Both the position numbers and the translations under genes were made by a program. DNA of 61,031 bases from Coriobacteriia bacterium (lineage in GTDB: Bacteria > Actinomycetota > Coriobacteriia > Coriobacteriales > Atopobiaceae), in contig JAUMVN010000012.1 in the NCBI GenBank assembly GCA_030530145.1, positions 1 to 61,031 on the forward strand. Reading direction: 5' to 3'. Shown here one piece after another: positions 17,483 to 25,371 of this stretch (position 1 is its first letter; each line of letters starts with the position of its first letter). Below the pieces are notes generated by a model. That model was not told the DNA's origin. It did not search any database and saw only the letters and a program-made list of their open reading frames with translations.

Positions 17483-18412
17483 ATGGATTCGAAAAGAGAC
17501 GATGCCCGGACCGACTATGGCCACGAGGCCCACGACCATGCCGACCACGAGCTGCATCATCACCACACCCATGCCGCCGACTCGAGGCATCCCGGCGGAC
17601 ACCACCTGCTCCAGGTCGAGAACCTGACCGTCGCGTTTAACATGTACGACCCCTCGGCCCCGTTCTGGCGTGCCGGGCGTGTTCACAGCGAGGTCTTGCA
17701 CGATCTCTCGCTGAGCGTCCACGTGGGCGAGGTGCTTGCCGTGGTGGGAGCCTCGGGCTCGGGCAAGACCGTGCTGGCTGATTCGCTTATGGGTCAGTGG
17801 GCAAACAACGCTGAGGTCAAAGGTCGAATTTGGTTTGACGGAACGGAACAGGACGCGGAGTCGCTCGCTTCGCTGGGCGGCCATGGCATGAGCATGGTCC
17901 CGCAGGGAGTGAACAACCTCGATCCGCTCATGCGCGTCGGTGACCAAGTGCTGGGGGCTGTCCGCACGCCGGAGCGCCGTGCCCGCATGCATCAGCTCTT
18001 TATCGACTATGGTCTCGGGGCGGGGGCGGAGCGCCTGTATCCGCACCAGCTCTCCGGCGGCATGGCGCGCCGAGTACTGCTCATGTGCGCGCTCATGGAC
18101 GAGCCGCGGCTGATTATCGCCGACGAACCGACCCCGGGCCTCGACCTCGAGCTCGCGGTCCACGCCCTTGATGACCTGCGTTCCTTCGCCGACGCAGGCG
18201 GAGGCGTGTTGCTCATTACGCACGACATTGAGCTCGCCCTGCGTGTGGCCGACCGTGTCGCTATCTTCCACGACGGCACCGTTGTGGAGGAGACGGGCGT
18301 GGGGAACTTCGTCTCGCCCGACCTACTGCGCCATCCCTTTACGAAGGCACTGTGGCACGCCTTGCCGGGCCATGACTTCGCTTCCATCTCGAACGAGGAG
18401 GTTGAAGCATGA
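17483..18412 (+). CDS. ABC importer ATPase with His-rich N terminus (NikD-like)
   Basis: 309 aa from ATG 17483, with GGAGGTGG upstream. The first 40 residues are packed with histidine (HEAHDHADHELHHHHTH), an unusual extension for a peptide-transporter ATPase and the best clue that the system moves nickel or cobalt. The ATPase has Walker A GASGSGKTV, signature LSGGMARR and Walker B LIIADEPTPG. It overlaps the second ATPase by 4 bp (ATGA). The extension might store or gate the metal; that part is inference. Confidence 0.88.
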   Translation: MDSKRDDARTDYGHEAHDHADHELHHHHTHAADSRHPGGHHLLQVENLTVAFNMYDPSAPFWRAGRVHSEVLHDLSLSVHVGEVLAVVGASGSGKTVLADSLMGQWANNAEVKGRIWFDGTEQDAESLASLGGHGMSMVPQGVNNLDPLMRVGDQVLGAVRTPERRARMHQLFIDYGLGAGAERLYPHQLSGGMARRVLLMCALMDEPRLIIADEPTPGLDLELAVHALDDLRSFADAGGGVLLITHDIELALRVADRVAIFHDGTVVEETGVGNFVSPDLLRHPFTKALWHALPGHDFASISNEEVEA

Positions 18413-19014
18413 CTTTGCAAGCTTGCGACCTGCGGTTTTCTTACCCTGGCGGCCCCGAGCTCTACGATGGCCTAGGCCTTGAGGTGGCTCCCGGTGAGCG
18501 TGTGGCCCTCACCGCGCCTTCCGGCTCCGGCAAGACGACCCTCTGTCGCCTGCTCGCTGGATTCCTCGCGCCGACGTCGGGCGAGGTCCTTGTCGATGCC
18601 ACGCCGCTCACGCCGATCGAGCGCCTCCGCGGAAAGCCGTCCCCGGTCCAGCTCCTCTGGCAGCATCCCGAGCAAGCTTTCGACCCGCGCCTGCGCATCG
18701 GCCGGAGCATCCCTGACGGCGTCGACGACCTTATCCGTGCGTTCGGTGTCCGCCCCGAGTGGCTGACCCGTCGCCCGCATGAGCTTTCCGGCGGCGAGCT
18801 CATGCGCCTCGCCAAGGTCCGCGCCCTCGCGTGCCGCCCGCGCTACCTCATCGCCGACGAATCGACCGCCATGCTCGACGCCGTGACGCAGGCCGAGCTC
18901 TGGCATGTGCTCATGGATTTACAGGCCCGCGACGGCTGGGGTCTCGTTCTTGTCTCGCACTCCCCGGCGCTTCTTTCCAGGGTCGCCACGCGTGAAATTC
19001 GGCTTTCGCGCTGA
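18409..19014 (+). CDS. ABC importer ATPase 2 (NikE-like)
   Basis: 201 aa, short for this class (NikE and DppF are usually longer and carry a C-terminal extension). Walker A APSGSGKTT, signature LSGGELMR and Walker B YLIADESTAM. Last gene of the importer operon. With the preceding ATPase it makes the energising pair. A palindromic element and the convergent GNAT gene follow. Confidence 0.87.
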   Translation: MTLQACDLRFSYPGGPELYDGLGLEVAPGERVALTAPSGSGKTTLCRLLAGFLAPTSGEVLVDATPLTPIERLRGKPSPVQLLWQHPEQAFDPRLRIGRSIPDGVDDLIRAFGVRPEWLTRRPHELSGGELMRLAKVRALACRPRYLIADESTAMLDAVTQAELWHVLMDLQARDGWGLVLVSHSPALLSRVATREIRLSR

Positions 19015-19028
19015 GCCTTGGCGGCTGG

Positions 19029-19144
19029 CTACTCGCCAAGTCCGAATTTAATCGTACATTCTCGGGCCTAAATTTCGCGTTTGCCCAGGTAACAGGGAAT
19101 CAAAGTCGCGAGAATGTACGATTAAATTCAGGATGCGCGAGTAG
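19029..19144. repeat. Palindromic element with conserved loop, copy 1
   Basis: Perfect 21-bp arms 19044-19064 and 19109-19129, with an outer pair CTACTCGC (19029-19036) and GCGAGTAG (19137-19144). The loop contains, on the minus strand, TGTTACCTGGGCAAACGCG followed by AAAT. The same loop occurs at 36972-37051 with different arms. It lies between convergent genes and overlaps the 3' end of the GNAT gene. Confidence 0.88.
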
Positions 19145-19592
19145 AGCTATTATCTAGCCGCATGTACAGCAGCGGATAGGGGCCGCCCTCCTCGTCGTGG
19201 TCGCTGCGCTTGTACGTCTTGAAGCCCATATGCTCATAGAAGCCGACTGCCTGCGGGTTTTGCTCATTGACGGTGAGCTCGGTAACGTCGAGGCGCTCGA
19301 TGCCGTATTGGAGCAGCTGCGTGCCTATGCCGCGCCCGCGCTCCTCCGGCGAGACGAACAGCATCTCCAGGCGCCCGCCCTGGACTCCCATAAAGGCGAC
19401 AGGTTTTTCTCTGTCCGACTCGGCGACGACCAGGTGCTCGACAGCCTTTATCGCCTGCGGCACATAGCCCCTTATGCGCCGCACTTCGGAGTCGGAAAGA
19501 AACGCGTGCGTCGCCCTCACCGAGCGTTCCCAAACGTCCAATAGCCCATCTACCAGTGCTTGGTTTCTGCTTCTGACTTCCCGAATCAACAT
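19128..19592 (-). CDS. GNAT family N-acetyltransferase
   Basis: 154 aa. It transfers an acetyl group from acetyl-CoA to an unknown amine. The acetyl-CoA motif reads LFVSPEERGRGIGTQLLQ, followed by LTVNEQNPQAVGFYEHMGF, the standard GNAT motifs A and B. The N terminus (SVRATHAFLSDSEVRRI) resembles YjaB-type proteins. The last codon and the stop lie within the palindromic element, so the C-terminal tail (NSSTRAS) may have been replaced by element sequence. Confidence 0.88.
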   Translation of the reverse strand: MLIREVRSRNQALVDGLLDVWERSVRATHAFLSDSEVRRIRGYVPQAIKAVEHLVVAESDREKPVAFMGVQGGRLEMLFVSPEERGRGIGTQLLQYGIERLDVTELTVNEQNPQAVGFYEHMGFKTYKRSDHDEEGGPYPLLYMRLDNSSTRAS

Positions 19593-19660
19593 CGTCGTCC
19601 TTGCTGTTCGCCTTACATGAGAACATCGATACGTGGATGTTATCTGATACGGGGGCTTGT

Positions 19661-20227
19661 ATGGACAGCCGTTGGAAAGACGGGAAGCCGCGCTGCGCTT
19701 GGGCGAACCTGAAGAACCCTGCCTACATCGCTTACCACGACGGCGAGTGGGGCGTGCCTGTGCACGATGACCGCGCTCTGCTGGAGATGCTCATCCTGGA
19801 GTGCTTCCAGGCGGGCCTTTCGTGGGAGTGCGTGTTGAACAAGCGCGCAGCGTTCCGTGCGGCCTTCGATGGCTTTGACCTGGACGCCATTTGCTCTTAC
19901 GACCAAGAGAAGATCGACGCTCTTCTTGCCAACAAGGGCATCATCCGCAACCGGCTGAAGGTCCAGGCGGCCGTGGACAACGCGCGGGTTTTCCGCGACG
20001 TACAGGCGGAGTTCGGTTCCTTCGACCGCTACCTGTGGGGTTGGACCGACGGGAAGGTCGTTTGCGAGACGGGGCGCACCTCGTCGCCGCTCTCCGACGC
20101 GGTGTCGAAGGACCTTAAGCGGCGCGGCATGAAGTTCGTCGGAACGACGATGGTCTATTCGTACCTGCAGGCCGTTGGCGTCATCTACTCGCACGACGAG
20201 GGGTGTTTCCTGCACCGCGAGGCCTAG
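19661..20227 (+). CDS. tag: DNA-3-methyladenine glycosylase I
   Basis: 188 aa from ATG 19661, with GGGGG eight bases upstream; in-frame starts at 19601 and 19637 are less likely. It excises 3-methyladenine from alkylated DNA. It has the family features RCAWANLKNPAYIAYHDGEWG, LILECFQAGLSWECVLNKR, NKGIIRNRLKVQAAVDNA and the C-terminal GCFLHREA with its zinc-binding Cys and His. The N-terminal Cys (PRCAW) supplies another zinc ligand. Cytoplasmic base-excision repair. Confidence 0.95.
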   Translation: MDSRWKDGKPRCAWANLKNPAYIAYHDGEWGVPVHDDRALLEMLILECFQAGLSWECVLNKRAAFRAAFDGFDLDAICSYDQEKIDALLANKGIIRNRLKVQAAVDNARVFRDVQAEFGSFDRYLWGWTDGKVVCETGRTSSPLSDAVSKDLKRRGMKFVGTTMVYSYLQAVGVIYSHDEGCFLHREA

Positions 20228-20252
20228 GAGGCTCGGGTCTGCGCCGCAAGGC

Positions 20253-20948
20253 CTATCCGCGAATCCTCGCGACGTTGCGGTTCATCAGGTGCCGGCCGAG
20301 GTTGCGGTAGACGAAGGCCTTAAAGGTCGACATCTCCTGGTGATGCTCACTCGGGAGCAGGTCGGGGCTGTCGTAGACGCCGAAGTCCTGGTTGATCCCC
20401 TCGCTTTGAATGTAGGTGTTGTTGCGGTCGAAGTCGATCACGGGGTGGCGAAAATCGCTCACCGCCACGCCGTAGCCGCAAAACGTGCCCGTGCACTTGG
20501 GGTGCGCGGCCTGCAGGCTCTCCAGGTACGGCTTGTCAAGAATGAATGCCTCCAGCTCGTACCAAACGCCTTCCAGCCAGACCTCCACCCAGCTGTGGAA
20601 GACGTTCTTCGGCGCGAGCGCGTACACGAGCCCCGTCATCGCGCCCTTCTGTAGCCTCTTGTCGATGGTGAAGCCGTGGATGCGGCAGGGGATGCCGCAG
20701 CTGCGCAGCAGCGCCATGAACAGAGTGCCTTTGGTGTTGCACTGGCCGTAGCAGTCCGCGAGCACCCTGGAGGCGGGGATGTCGTCGTCGACGTTGTATC
20801 CAAACAGAATCTCGTCGCGGACGAAGCCGTAGATCGCCTTGATGCGTTCGAACTCGCCGAGGGAGTGCCAGCCGCGCTGCTCGACGAGCTGCTGTATAGC
20901 GGGGTGCGAGAAGTCCAGCATGGGCGTCTCGGCTGAGTGCCTATCCAT
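20253..20948 (-). CDS. Transglutaminase-like domain protein
   Basis: 231 aa. The transglutaminase/protease core is visible: IYGFVRDEILFGYNVDDDI, the nucleophile Cys in DCYGQCNTKGTLFMALLRSCGIPCR, His in NVFHSWVEVWLEGVWYELE, and a following acidic residue. No signal peptide, so it is probably cytoplasmic. It is 9 bp downstream of a membrane protein gene (20958-21446), and the two form an operon. Substrate unknown. Confidence 0.85.
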   Translation of the reverse strand: MDRHSAETPMLDFSHPAIQQLVEQRGWHSLGEFERIKAIYGFVRDEILFGYNVDDDIPASRVLADCYGQCNTKGTLFMALLRSCGIPCRIHGFTIDKRLQKGAMTGLVYALAPKNVFHSWVEVWLEGVWYELEAFILDKPYLESLQAAHPKCTGTFCGYGVAVSDFRHPVIDFDRNNTYIQSEGINQDFGVYDSPDLLPSEHHQEMSTFKAFVYRNLGRHLMNRNVARIRG

Positions 20949-20957
20949 GGGACGCCC

Positions 20958-21446
20958 TTAAAGCAGTGTGACGACCGCGGCGCTCAGGGCAGCGATCACG
21001 ACGAACAGGGGGATGCCGCGCACGAAGGATCCGATGTGCTTGGTCGGGTCTTGATAGGGGGCCGCGTCCGGTAGGTACGAGAAGCGGATGCGCGACGTGC
21101 TGCGCCACCACAGCAGGTCGATGACGATGAGGTCGAAGAGCCCTAGACCCTCTCCCAGCAGCAAGAAGTACCAGAACGCCTCGAGGTAGCTGCCAAAGGG
21201 AAAGGCGTTTTTGACGGCGAGGCCGAGCGCGGAGAACAGCACTGTGAAGAGAAGCAGGTTGCCCAAGAGAATCGACGGAATAGACTTGGCCCCCGGCGCG
21301 TCCTTGCCAAGCCGCTCGCAAACGACGGCCTGCACCTCGTCGGGGTACGACCTCAGGCCGGCGAGGTTCTTCTCGTCCGTCCCTGTGCAAAGAAAGCACA
21401 CGCCCCAGTACACCAGCCAAAACGCAGGCAGAACAAGCCACTTCAT
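20958..21446 (-). CDS. Small integral membrane protein
   Basis: 162 aa, four predicted membrane segments: LVLPAFWLVYWGVCFLC near the N terminus, ILLGNLLLFTVLFSALGLAV, YFLLLGEGLGLFDLIVIDLLWW and the C-terminal GIPLFVVIAALSAAVVTLL. I do not recognise a family with known function. It is the first gene of an operon with the transglutaminase-like protein. A TAGAAT -10 lies at 21487-21482 (minus strand). The 200 bp up to the next gene at 21646 hold no other feature that I can support. Confidence 0.75.
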   Translation of the reverse strand: MKWLVLPAFWLVYWGVCFLCTGTDEKNLAGLRSYPDEVQAVVCERLGKDAPGAKSIPSILLGNLLLFTVLFSALGLAVKNAFPFGSYLEAFWYFLLLGEGLGLFDLIVIDLLWWRSTSRIRFSYLPDAAPYQDPTKHIGSFVRGIPLFVVIAALSAAVVTLL

Positions 21447-21645
21447 CGGCGTCTCCCTTCAGTTTTTTACCTGCCTAGCATTCTAGCTATTCAGGGTTAT
21501 CCAAGGGTAACTTCAAGCGACCTTGGCCATGTTTACTCTCTGCGTCTTTCCGATGGAATGCCCCGCCACGGTCTTTATCTTCGCGGGGTTGGCGTCGCGG
21601 ACCCCCGGCCTCGCCGAGGGCCCCGTCTAAAACGAGAAGCTTGCT

Positions 21646-22353
21646 TCAAATCCCTGCGGCCCAGGCGCGCACCTCATCGTCGGATGCGCCGGATGAGAAA
21701 CGCTGGCCGTCCTTCCAGTCGCCGGTGCCGGCCGCGCTGGCTAATAGCTCGCCGCTCTGCCCCAGGCCCGACGACGCGGAGGTGCAGAAGGGGATGACCT
21801 TCTTGCCGGTGAAGTCGTTGTCGGTGGCAAAGTGGTTGCACGGCCAGGCCGCGATGGCCCACCAGATGGGGTAGCCAAGAAGCACGGTGTCGTAGTCTGC
21901 CCAGTTGTCAGGGGTCGTTTGCGCCAGAGGAACGTCGCGCAGGCTCTCGTCTTCGTGCTCGCGGGTCACGCGGCTCTGGTCGTTGGTCCAGTCGAGATCC
22001 TCGTCGGTGTAGGCCTCGGCGGGTACGATCTCAAAGAGATCGGCGCCCAGCTCATCGGCCGCGGCCTCGGCCACGCGCTTGGTGTGGCCCTGCGCGGAGT
22101 AGTAGGCCACGAGGATCTTGCCGGAGGTGGCCGTGTCGGCTGCGCCGTCCGATGCGTCGTTGCCCTGAGCCTGCTGTTCGTTGGCGTTGGTTGTGCTTGC
22201 CGCGGCGCTGTCTCCGCTGCTTGAGGAACATGCCGAGAGCATGCCGCCCGCGGCAAAGGCTCCTGCAGCTGCGATGCTCATTTTCATGAAACCCCTCCTT
22301 GTGATGCCTGCGCCGGTCATCGTCGTTCCTCCTTTATCGGTTCTATTTGTCAT
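21646..22353 (-). CDS. Exported flavodoxin-domain lipoprotein
   Basis: 235 aa. The N terminus has a twin-arginine-like TRRGFMKM and a lipobox MLSAC, then a Ser/Ala/Asn linker. Residues about 78-235 are a flavodoxin: KILVAYYSAQGHTKRVAEAA binds FMN phosphate, and TVLLGYPIWWAIAAWP is the conserved second loop. It probably carries electrons at the outer face of the membrane. It follows the aldo/keto reductase by 4 bp, so both respond to the same MerR-type promoter. Confidence 0.88.
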   Translation of the reverse strand: MTNRTDKGGTTMTGAGITRRGFMKMSIAAAGAFAAGGMLSACSSSSGDSAAASTTNANEQQAQGNDASDGAADTATSGKILVAYYSAQGHTKRVAEAAADELGADLFEIVPAEAYTDEDLDWTNDQSRVTREHEDESLRDVPLAQTTPDNWADYDTVLLGYPIWWAIAAWPCNHFATDNDFTGKKVIPFCTSASSGLGQSGELLASAAGTGDWKDGQRFSSGASDDEVRAWAAGI

Positions 22354-22357
22354 GCCG

Positions 22358-23242
22358 TTAGTCGTGCTTCTGCTTGCGCTCCTCGACCATGCGCGCGAAC
22401 CACTGCACCATGGCCGGGTCGCTGTGGGAGAAGAAGGCCGAGGTCTTGGTGTCGAGCGCGGCGATTCTCGCCATCTCTTCGGCCGAGAGCTCGAAGTCGA
22501 AGACGTTGAGGTTCTGCTCCATGCGCTCGCGGTGGACGGACTTGGGGATCACCACGACGCCGCGCTGCAGGTTCCAGCGGAGCATGACCTGGGCGGTCGA
22601 CTTGCCGTGCGCAGCCGCGATTTCCGCCAGAACCGGGTTCTCAAAGAGGCCGCCGCGGCCCTCGCCGAAGGGTGCCCAGGCCTCGGGCACGATGTTGTAC
22701 TTGGCCTCCCACTCCTGCAGCTCAGTGTTCTGGTTAAGCGGGTGGCGCTCCATCTGGTTGACCATAGGACGCACGTCGTTGAACTCGCAGAATTCGACCA
22801 TGCGGTCTGCGTAGAAGTTAGAGATGCCAATGGCGCGGATCTTGCCCTCCCCATAGAGCTTCGCGAGGTCGCGCCACGCGCCAAAGGCGTCGCCGAAGGG
22901 CTGGTGGAGAAGAACGAGGTCCAGGTAGTCGCACTTGAGCTTGCGCAGCGACTCCTCGACCGAGGCACGCGTCTTGCCCTCGCCGTAGTGCTCGAGCCAG
23001 ACCTTGGTGGTGAGCCACAGGTCCGCACGGTCGATGCCCGACGCCGCGACGGCCGCGCCTACCTGCTCTTCGTTGAAGTAGCTCTGCGCGGTGTCGATAT
23101 GGCGGTAGCCCACCTCGAGGGCGTTGCGCACGCAGCGCTCGCACTCGCCCTGCGTGACCTGGTACACACCGTAGCCGAGCTGCGGCATCTTCGCGCCGTT
23201 AGAAAGCTCCACGTACATCATGTTGCTGGGATCGAAAGCCAT
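22358..23242 (-). CDS. Aldo/keto reductase
   Basis: 294 aa NADPH-dependent carbonyl reductase. Catalytic Asp and Tyr are in HIDTAQSYFNEEQVG, Lys in LTTKVWLEHYG, and His in LVLLHQPFGD. The cofactor-binding C-terminal region has VVIPKSVHRERMEQNLNVFDF. First gene of an operon with the flavodoxin lipoprotein, and divergent from a MerR regulator. The physiological substrate is probably a reactive aldehyde, by analogy with MerR-controlled reductases. Confidence 0.92.
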   Translation of the reverse strand: MAFDPSNMMYVELSNGAKMPQLGYGVYQVTQGECERCVRNALEVGYRHIDTAQSYFNEEQVGAAVAASGIDRADLWLTTKVWLEHYGEGKTRASVEESLRKLKCDYLDLVLLHQPFGDAFGAWRDLAKLYGEGKIRAIGISNFYADRMVEFCEFNDVRPMVNQMERHPLNQNTELQEWEAKYNIVPEAWAPFGEGRGGLFENPVLAEIAAAHGKSTAQVMLRWNLQRGVVVIPKSVHRERMEQNLNVFDFELSAEEMARIAALDTKTSAFFSHSDPAMVQWFARMVEERKQKHD

Positions 23243-23280
23243 GGTTGCTCCTTCGCATTGTTGGCTTGCTTGACAATGCG

Positions 23281-23311
23281 GTTATAACAACCGATAGTTA
23301 CAACCGGTAAA
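23281..23311 (-). promoter_or_regulatory. MerR-type promoter of the AKR-flavodoxin operon
   Basis: Minus strand: -35 TTTACC (23311-23306), a 19-bp spacer and -10 TATAAC (23286-23281). The spacer carries the inverted repeat ACCG-N11-CGGT. The over-long spacer is the hallmark of MerR-activated promoters. A plus-strand TTGACA at 23270 may drive the MerR gene itself. Confidence 0.65.
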
Positions 23312-23343
23312 GAGCAAAGCCGCGGCGAGAGGAACTTCTCCAC

Positions 23344-23745
23344 GTGACGTACACGATGATGCAGGCCTGCCGCGAGGCGAACATGACCTACCAGACGCTC
23401 AAGTTCTATTGCAACCAGGGGCTCGTCCCCAACGTCAAGCGCGACAAGAACAACCGTCGCGTCTTCGACGAGCGCGATCTGGAGTGGATTAAGGGCCTCA
23501 TCTGCCTCAAGAAGTGCGGCATGAGCATCGAGGAGATGAAGGAGTACCAGCAGCTTTGTCTACAGGGTGTCACGAGCATCCCCGAACGCAAGGTCCTTCT
23601 CGCCGAAAAGCGTGAGCGCCTGGTCGAGCAGCTGGCCGAGGTCCAGGCGAGCATCGACTACATCGACTGGAAGCAGGGCTTCTACGACGACGTCCTCGCC
23701 GGCCGCACCGAGTACTACAGCAACTTGCTGCCGTCTGATGAGTGA
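23344..23745 (+). CDS. MerR family regulator
   Basis: 133 aa. The N-terminal winged helix reads MTYTMMQACREANMTYQTLK and then FYCNQGLVPNVKRDKNNRRVF, followed by the dimerisation coiled coil (RERLVEQLAEVQASIDYIDW). It lacks the conserved metal-binding cysteines of CueR/ZntR, so it belongs to the organic-effector or aldehyde-responsive group. It is divergent from the AKR-flavodoxin operon, which it probably activates. The GTG at 23344 is the only plausible start. Confidence 0.9.
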   Translation: MTYTMMQACREANMTYQTLKFYCNQGLVPNVKRDKNNRRVFDERDLEWIKGLICLKKCGMSIEEMKEYQQLCLQGVTSIPERKVLLAEKRERLVEQLAEVQASIDYIDWKQGFYDDVLAGRTEYYSNLLPSDE

Positions 23746-23782
23746 CGGGGCGCTGTTTGGGCCAATCGCTAAGGAGAAGAAC

Positions 23783-24475
23783 ATGATCACTATCGAAGAG
23801 GCTATCCACCAGCGCCATTCCGTGCGCCAATATACCGACGAGCCCATCAGCACTGCCGACCGCGCGGCGCTTGAGGCCGAGATTGCCCGCTGCAATAAGG
23901 CGGGCGACCTGCACATGACCCTCGTGTGCGACGAGCCCGAGGCCTTTGGCGGCGGCCTTGCGCACTACGGGAGCTTTCGCGGGGTGACGAGCTACATCGT
24001 CATCGCGGGCAAGCCGGCCGACGACCTGGAAGAACGCGCCGGTTACTACGGCGAGAAGGTCGTTCTGCTCGCGCAGCAGCTGGGCCTCAACACCTGTTGG
24101 GTGGCGTTGACGTTCAAGAAACGACTGGTCAGGGAGTCGCTTGCGGCGGGGGAGAAGCTCGTTATCGTGATTTCGGTCGGTCACGGGGCCACGCAGGGCA
24201 TGCCGCACAAAAGCCGCGGGGCCGAGGCAGTGTCGAGCTGCCCCGGCGAGGCGCCGGACTGGTTTGCCCGCGGTGTCGAGTTCGCCCTTCTCGCCCCCAC
24301 GGCCGTGAACCAGCAGAAATTCCGGTTTGAGCTTCTCGGCGCTGACCCCGGCGCCGACGACCTGCCCCGCGTCAAGGCGACGGCGGGCCGCGGCGCCTGT
24401 GCCAACGTCGACCTGGGCATCGCCAAGCTCCACTTCGAGCTTGGCGCCGGCAGGGATGCCTTCGCCTGGGCCTAA
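23783..24475 (+). CDS. Nitroreductase family protein
   Basis: 230 aa from ATG 23783, with AAGGAG 8 bases upstream. FMN-dependent reductase: the N-terminal IEEAIHQRHSVRQYTDEPI is the nitroreductase signature, and LAQQLGLNTCWVALTFKK lies in the FMN pocket. The C-terminal half repeats a nitroreductase-like motif (EFALLAPTAVNQQKFRFELL), so this is the longer two-part form. It follows the MerR gene by 37 bp on the same strand. Confidence 0.88.
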   Translation: MITIEEAIHQRHSVRQYTDEPISTADRAALEAEIARCNKAGDLHMTLVCDEPEAFGGGLAHYGSFRGVTSYIVIAGKPADDLEERAGYYGEKVVLLAQQLGLNTCWVALTFKKRLVRESLAAGEKLVIVISVGHGATQGMPHKSRGAEAVSSCPGEAPDWFARGVEFALLAPTAVNQQKFRFELLGADPGADDLPRVKATAGRGACANVDLGIAKLHFELGAGRDAFAWA

Positions 24476-24502
24476 GGCGCGGCGCAGACCTGTCGCCTGC
24501 GG

Positions 24503-24600
24503 GTTGTGTACTTCCCCAGACGTACAAGACTGCCCCAAAACAGTCACGCGGCGAGAAAAACGCCCCGTTGTGTACATCCCCAGACGTACACAACGGGGCG
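24503..24600 (-). terminator. Bipartite TGTAC/GTACA repeat, copy B, with T-tailed terminator
   Basis: First palindrome 24503-24529 (GTTGTGTAC-N-CGTACAAGA). Second 24561-24600 has 15-bp arms CGCCCCGTTGTGTAC and a 10-nt loop. On the minus strand the second hairpin is followed by TTTTT, making it an intrinsic terminator for the EFR1-like gene at 24611. It shares GGCGAGAAAAACGCCC with copy C at 31 kb. Confidence 0.85.
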
Positions 24601-24610
24601 ACTATTGGCT

Positions 24611-25360
24611 CTAGAGGCCGGGATGCGTGTACTGCCCGTGGCGTTTAGTGCGGTTGCCGTATTGGATTGCGAACTTGGGGCAGCGGTGCAGGCAGCCTAG
24701 GCACATGGCGCAGCGGTCGGCGACCCAGACGGGTCGGCGGTCGCGCATCTGGATGGCGCCGACGGGGCAGTTGCGTGCGCACTGGCCGCAACCCACGCAG
24801 GAGTCCTCGACCACAAAGTTGCTGGTGCGGCGCATGGAGTCGTACTCCAGGCCGTAGACCGCTTTGCTGAGAAGGACGGGCGTCTTGCGGTTCATGAAGT
24901 CGCCGCGGGCGCGGGCGCTGACCTTGGCGATGATGCCATCTATCTGCGGCTCGGCGGCTTCGTTGATGCGGCGGACCTTGTCTGGGTCGCTGAGGTCGAA
25001 GAGCGGCGTCCAGGTGTCCGGCATCCTCACGCTGAACTTTGCGGAGAGGGCTAGGCCAGCACCGTGCAGGATCTTCTCGGCGTCGCGGCCAGTTTGGCCC
25101 GGCGTGGTGCCGTAGGTGGCGGCAAACCAGAGGTAGCCCGGCGCGGGGTCCAGCGTCAGGTCGCGGAGAAACTCGCGCACGACGACGGGCAGCCCCCAGG
25201 CATAGGTGGGGGAGACGATGCCAACGGCCTCGCCGGGCGCGGTCGCATGATCGCCACCGGCGTGCCACTCGTTGATCGAGACGGCCACGTCGCCCGTCGC
25301 GGCCGCGACGCGCTCGGCAACATAGCGGCTGTTGCCCGTGGCAGAGAAGTAGAAGATCAT
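24611..25360 (-). CDS. EFR1-type flavodoxin-ferredoxin fusion
   Basis: 249 aa. The N-terminal flavodoxin-like domain starts MIFYFSATGNSRYVAERVA (FMN phosphate loop). The C-terminal part has two 4Fe-4S clusters, CVGCGQCARNCPVGAI and CAMCLGCLHRCPKFAI. Such fusions move electrons between flavin and iron-sulfur centres in anaerobes. It is 11 bp downstream of an SDR gene in the same operon, divergent from a TetR gene. Confidence 0.92.
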   Translation of the reverse strand: MIFYFSATGNSRYVAERVAAATGDVAVSINEWHAGGDHATAPGEAVGIVSPTYAWGLPVVVREFLRDLTLDPAPGYLWFAATYGTTPGQTGRDAEKILHGAGLALSAKFSVRMPDTWTPLFDLSDPDKVRRINEAAEPQIDGIIAKVSARARGDFMNRKTPVLLSKAVYGLEYDSMRRTSNFVVEDSCVGCGQCARNCPVGAIQMRDRRPVWVADRCAMCLGCLHRCPKFAIQYGNRTKRHGQYTHPGL

Positions 25361-25371
25361 CTCGCCAGCTC

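Noticed and set aside
24372..24614. Short frames over repeat copy B, similar to a frame over copy C (31341-31565)
   Set aside because: The protein similarity follows from the shared DNA repeat. The frames have no ribosome site and no further family support.
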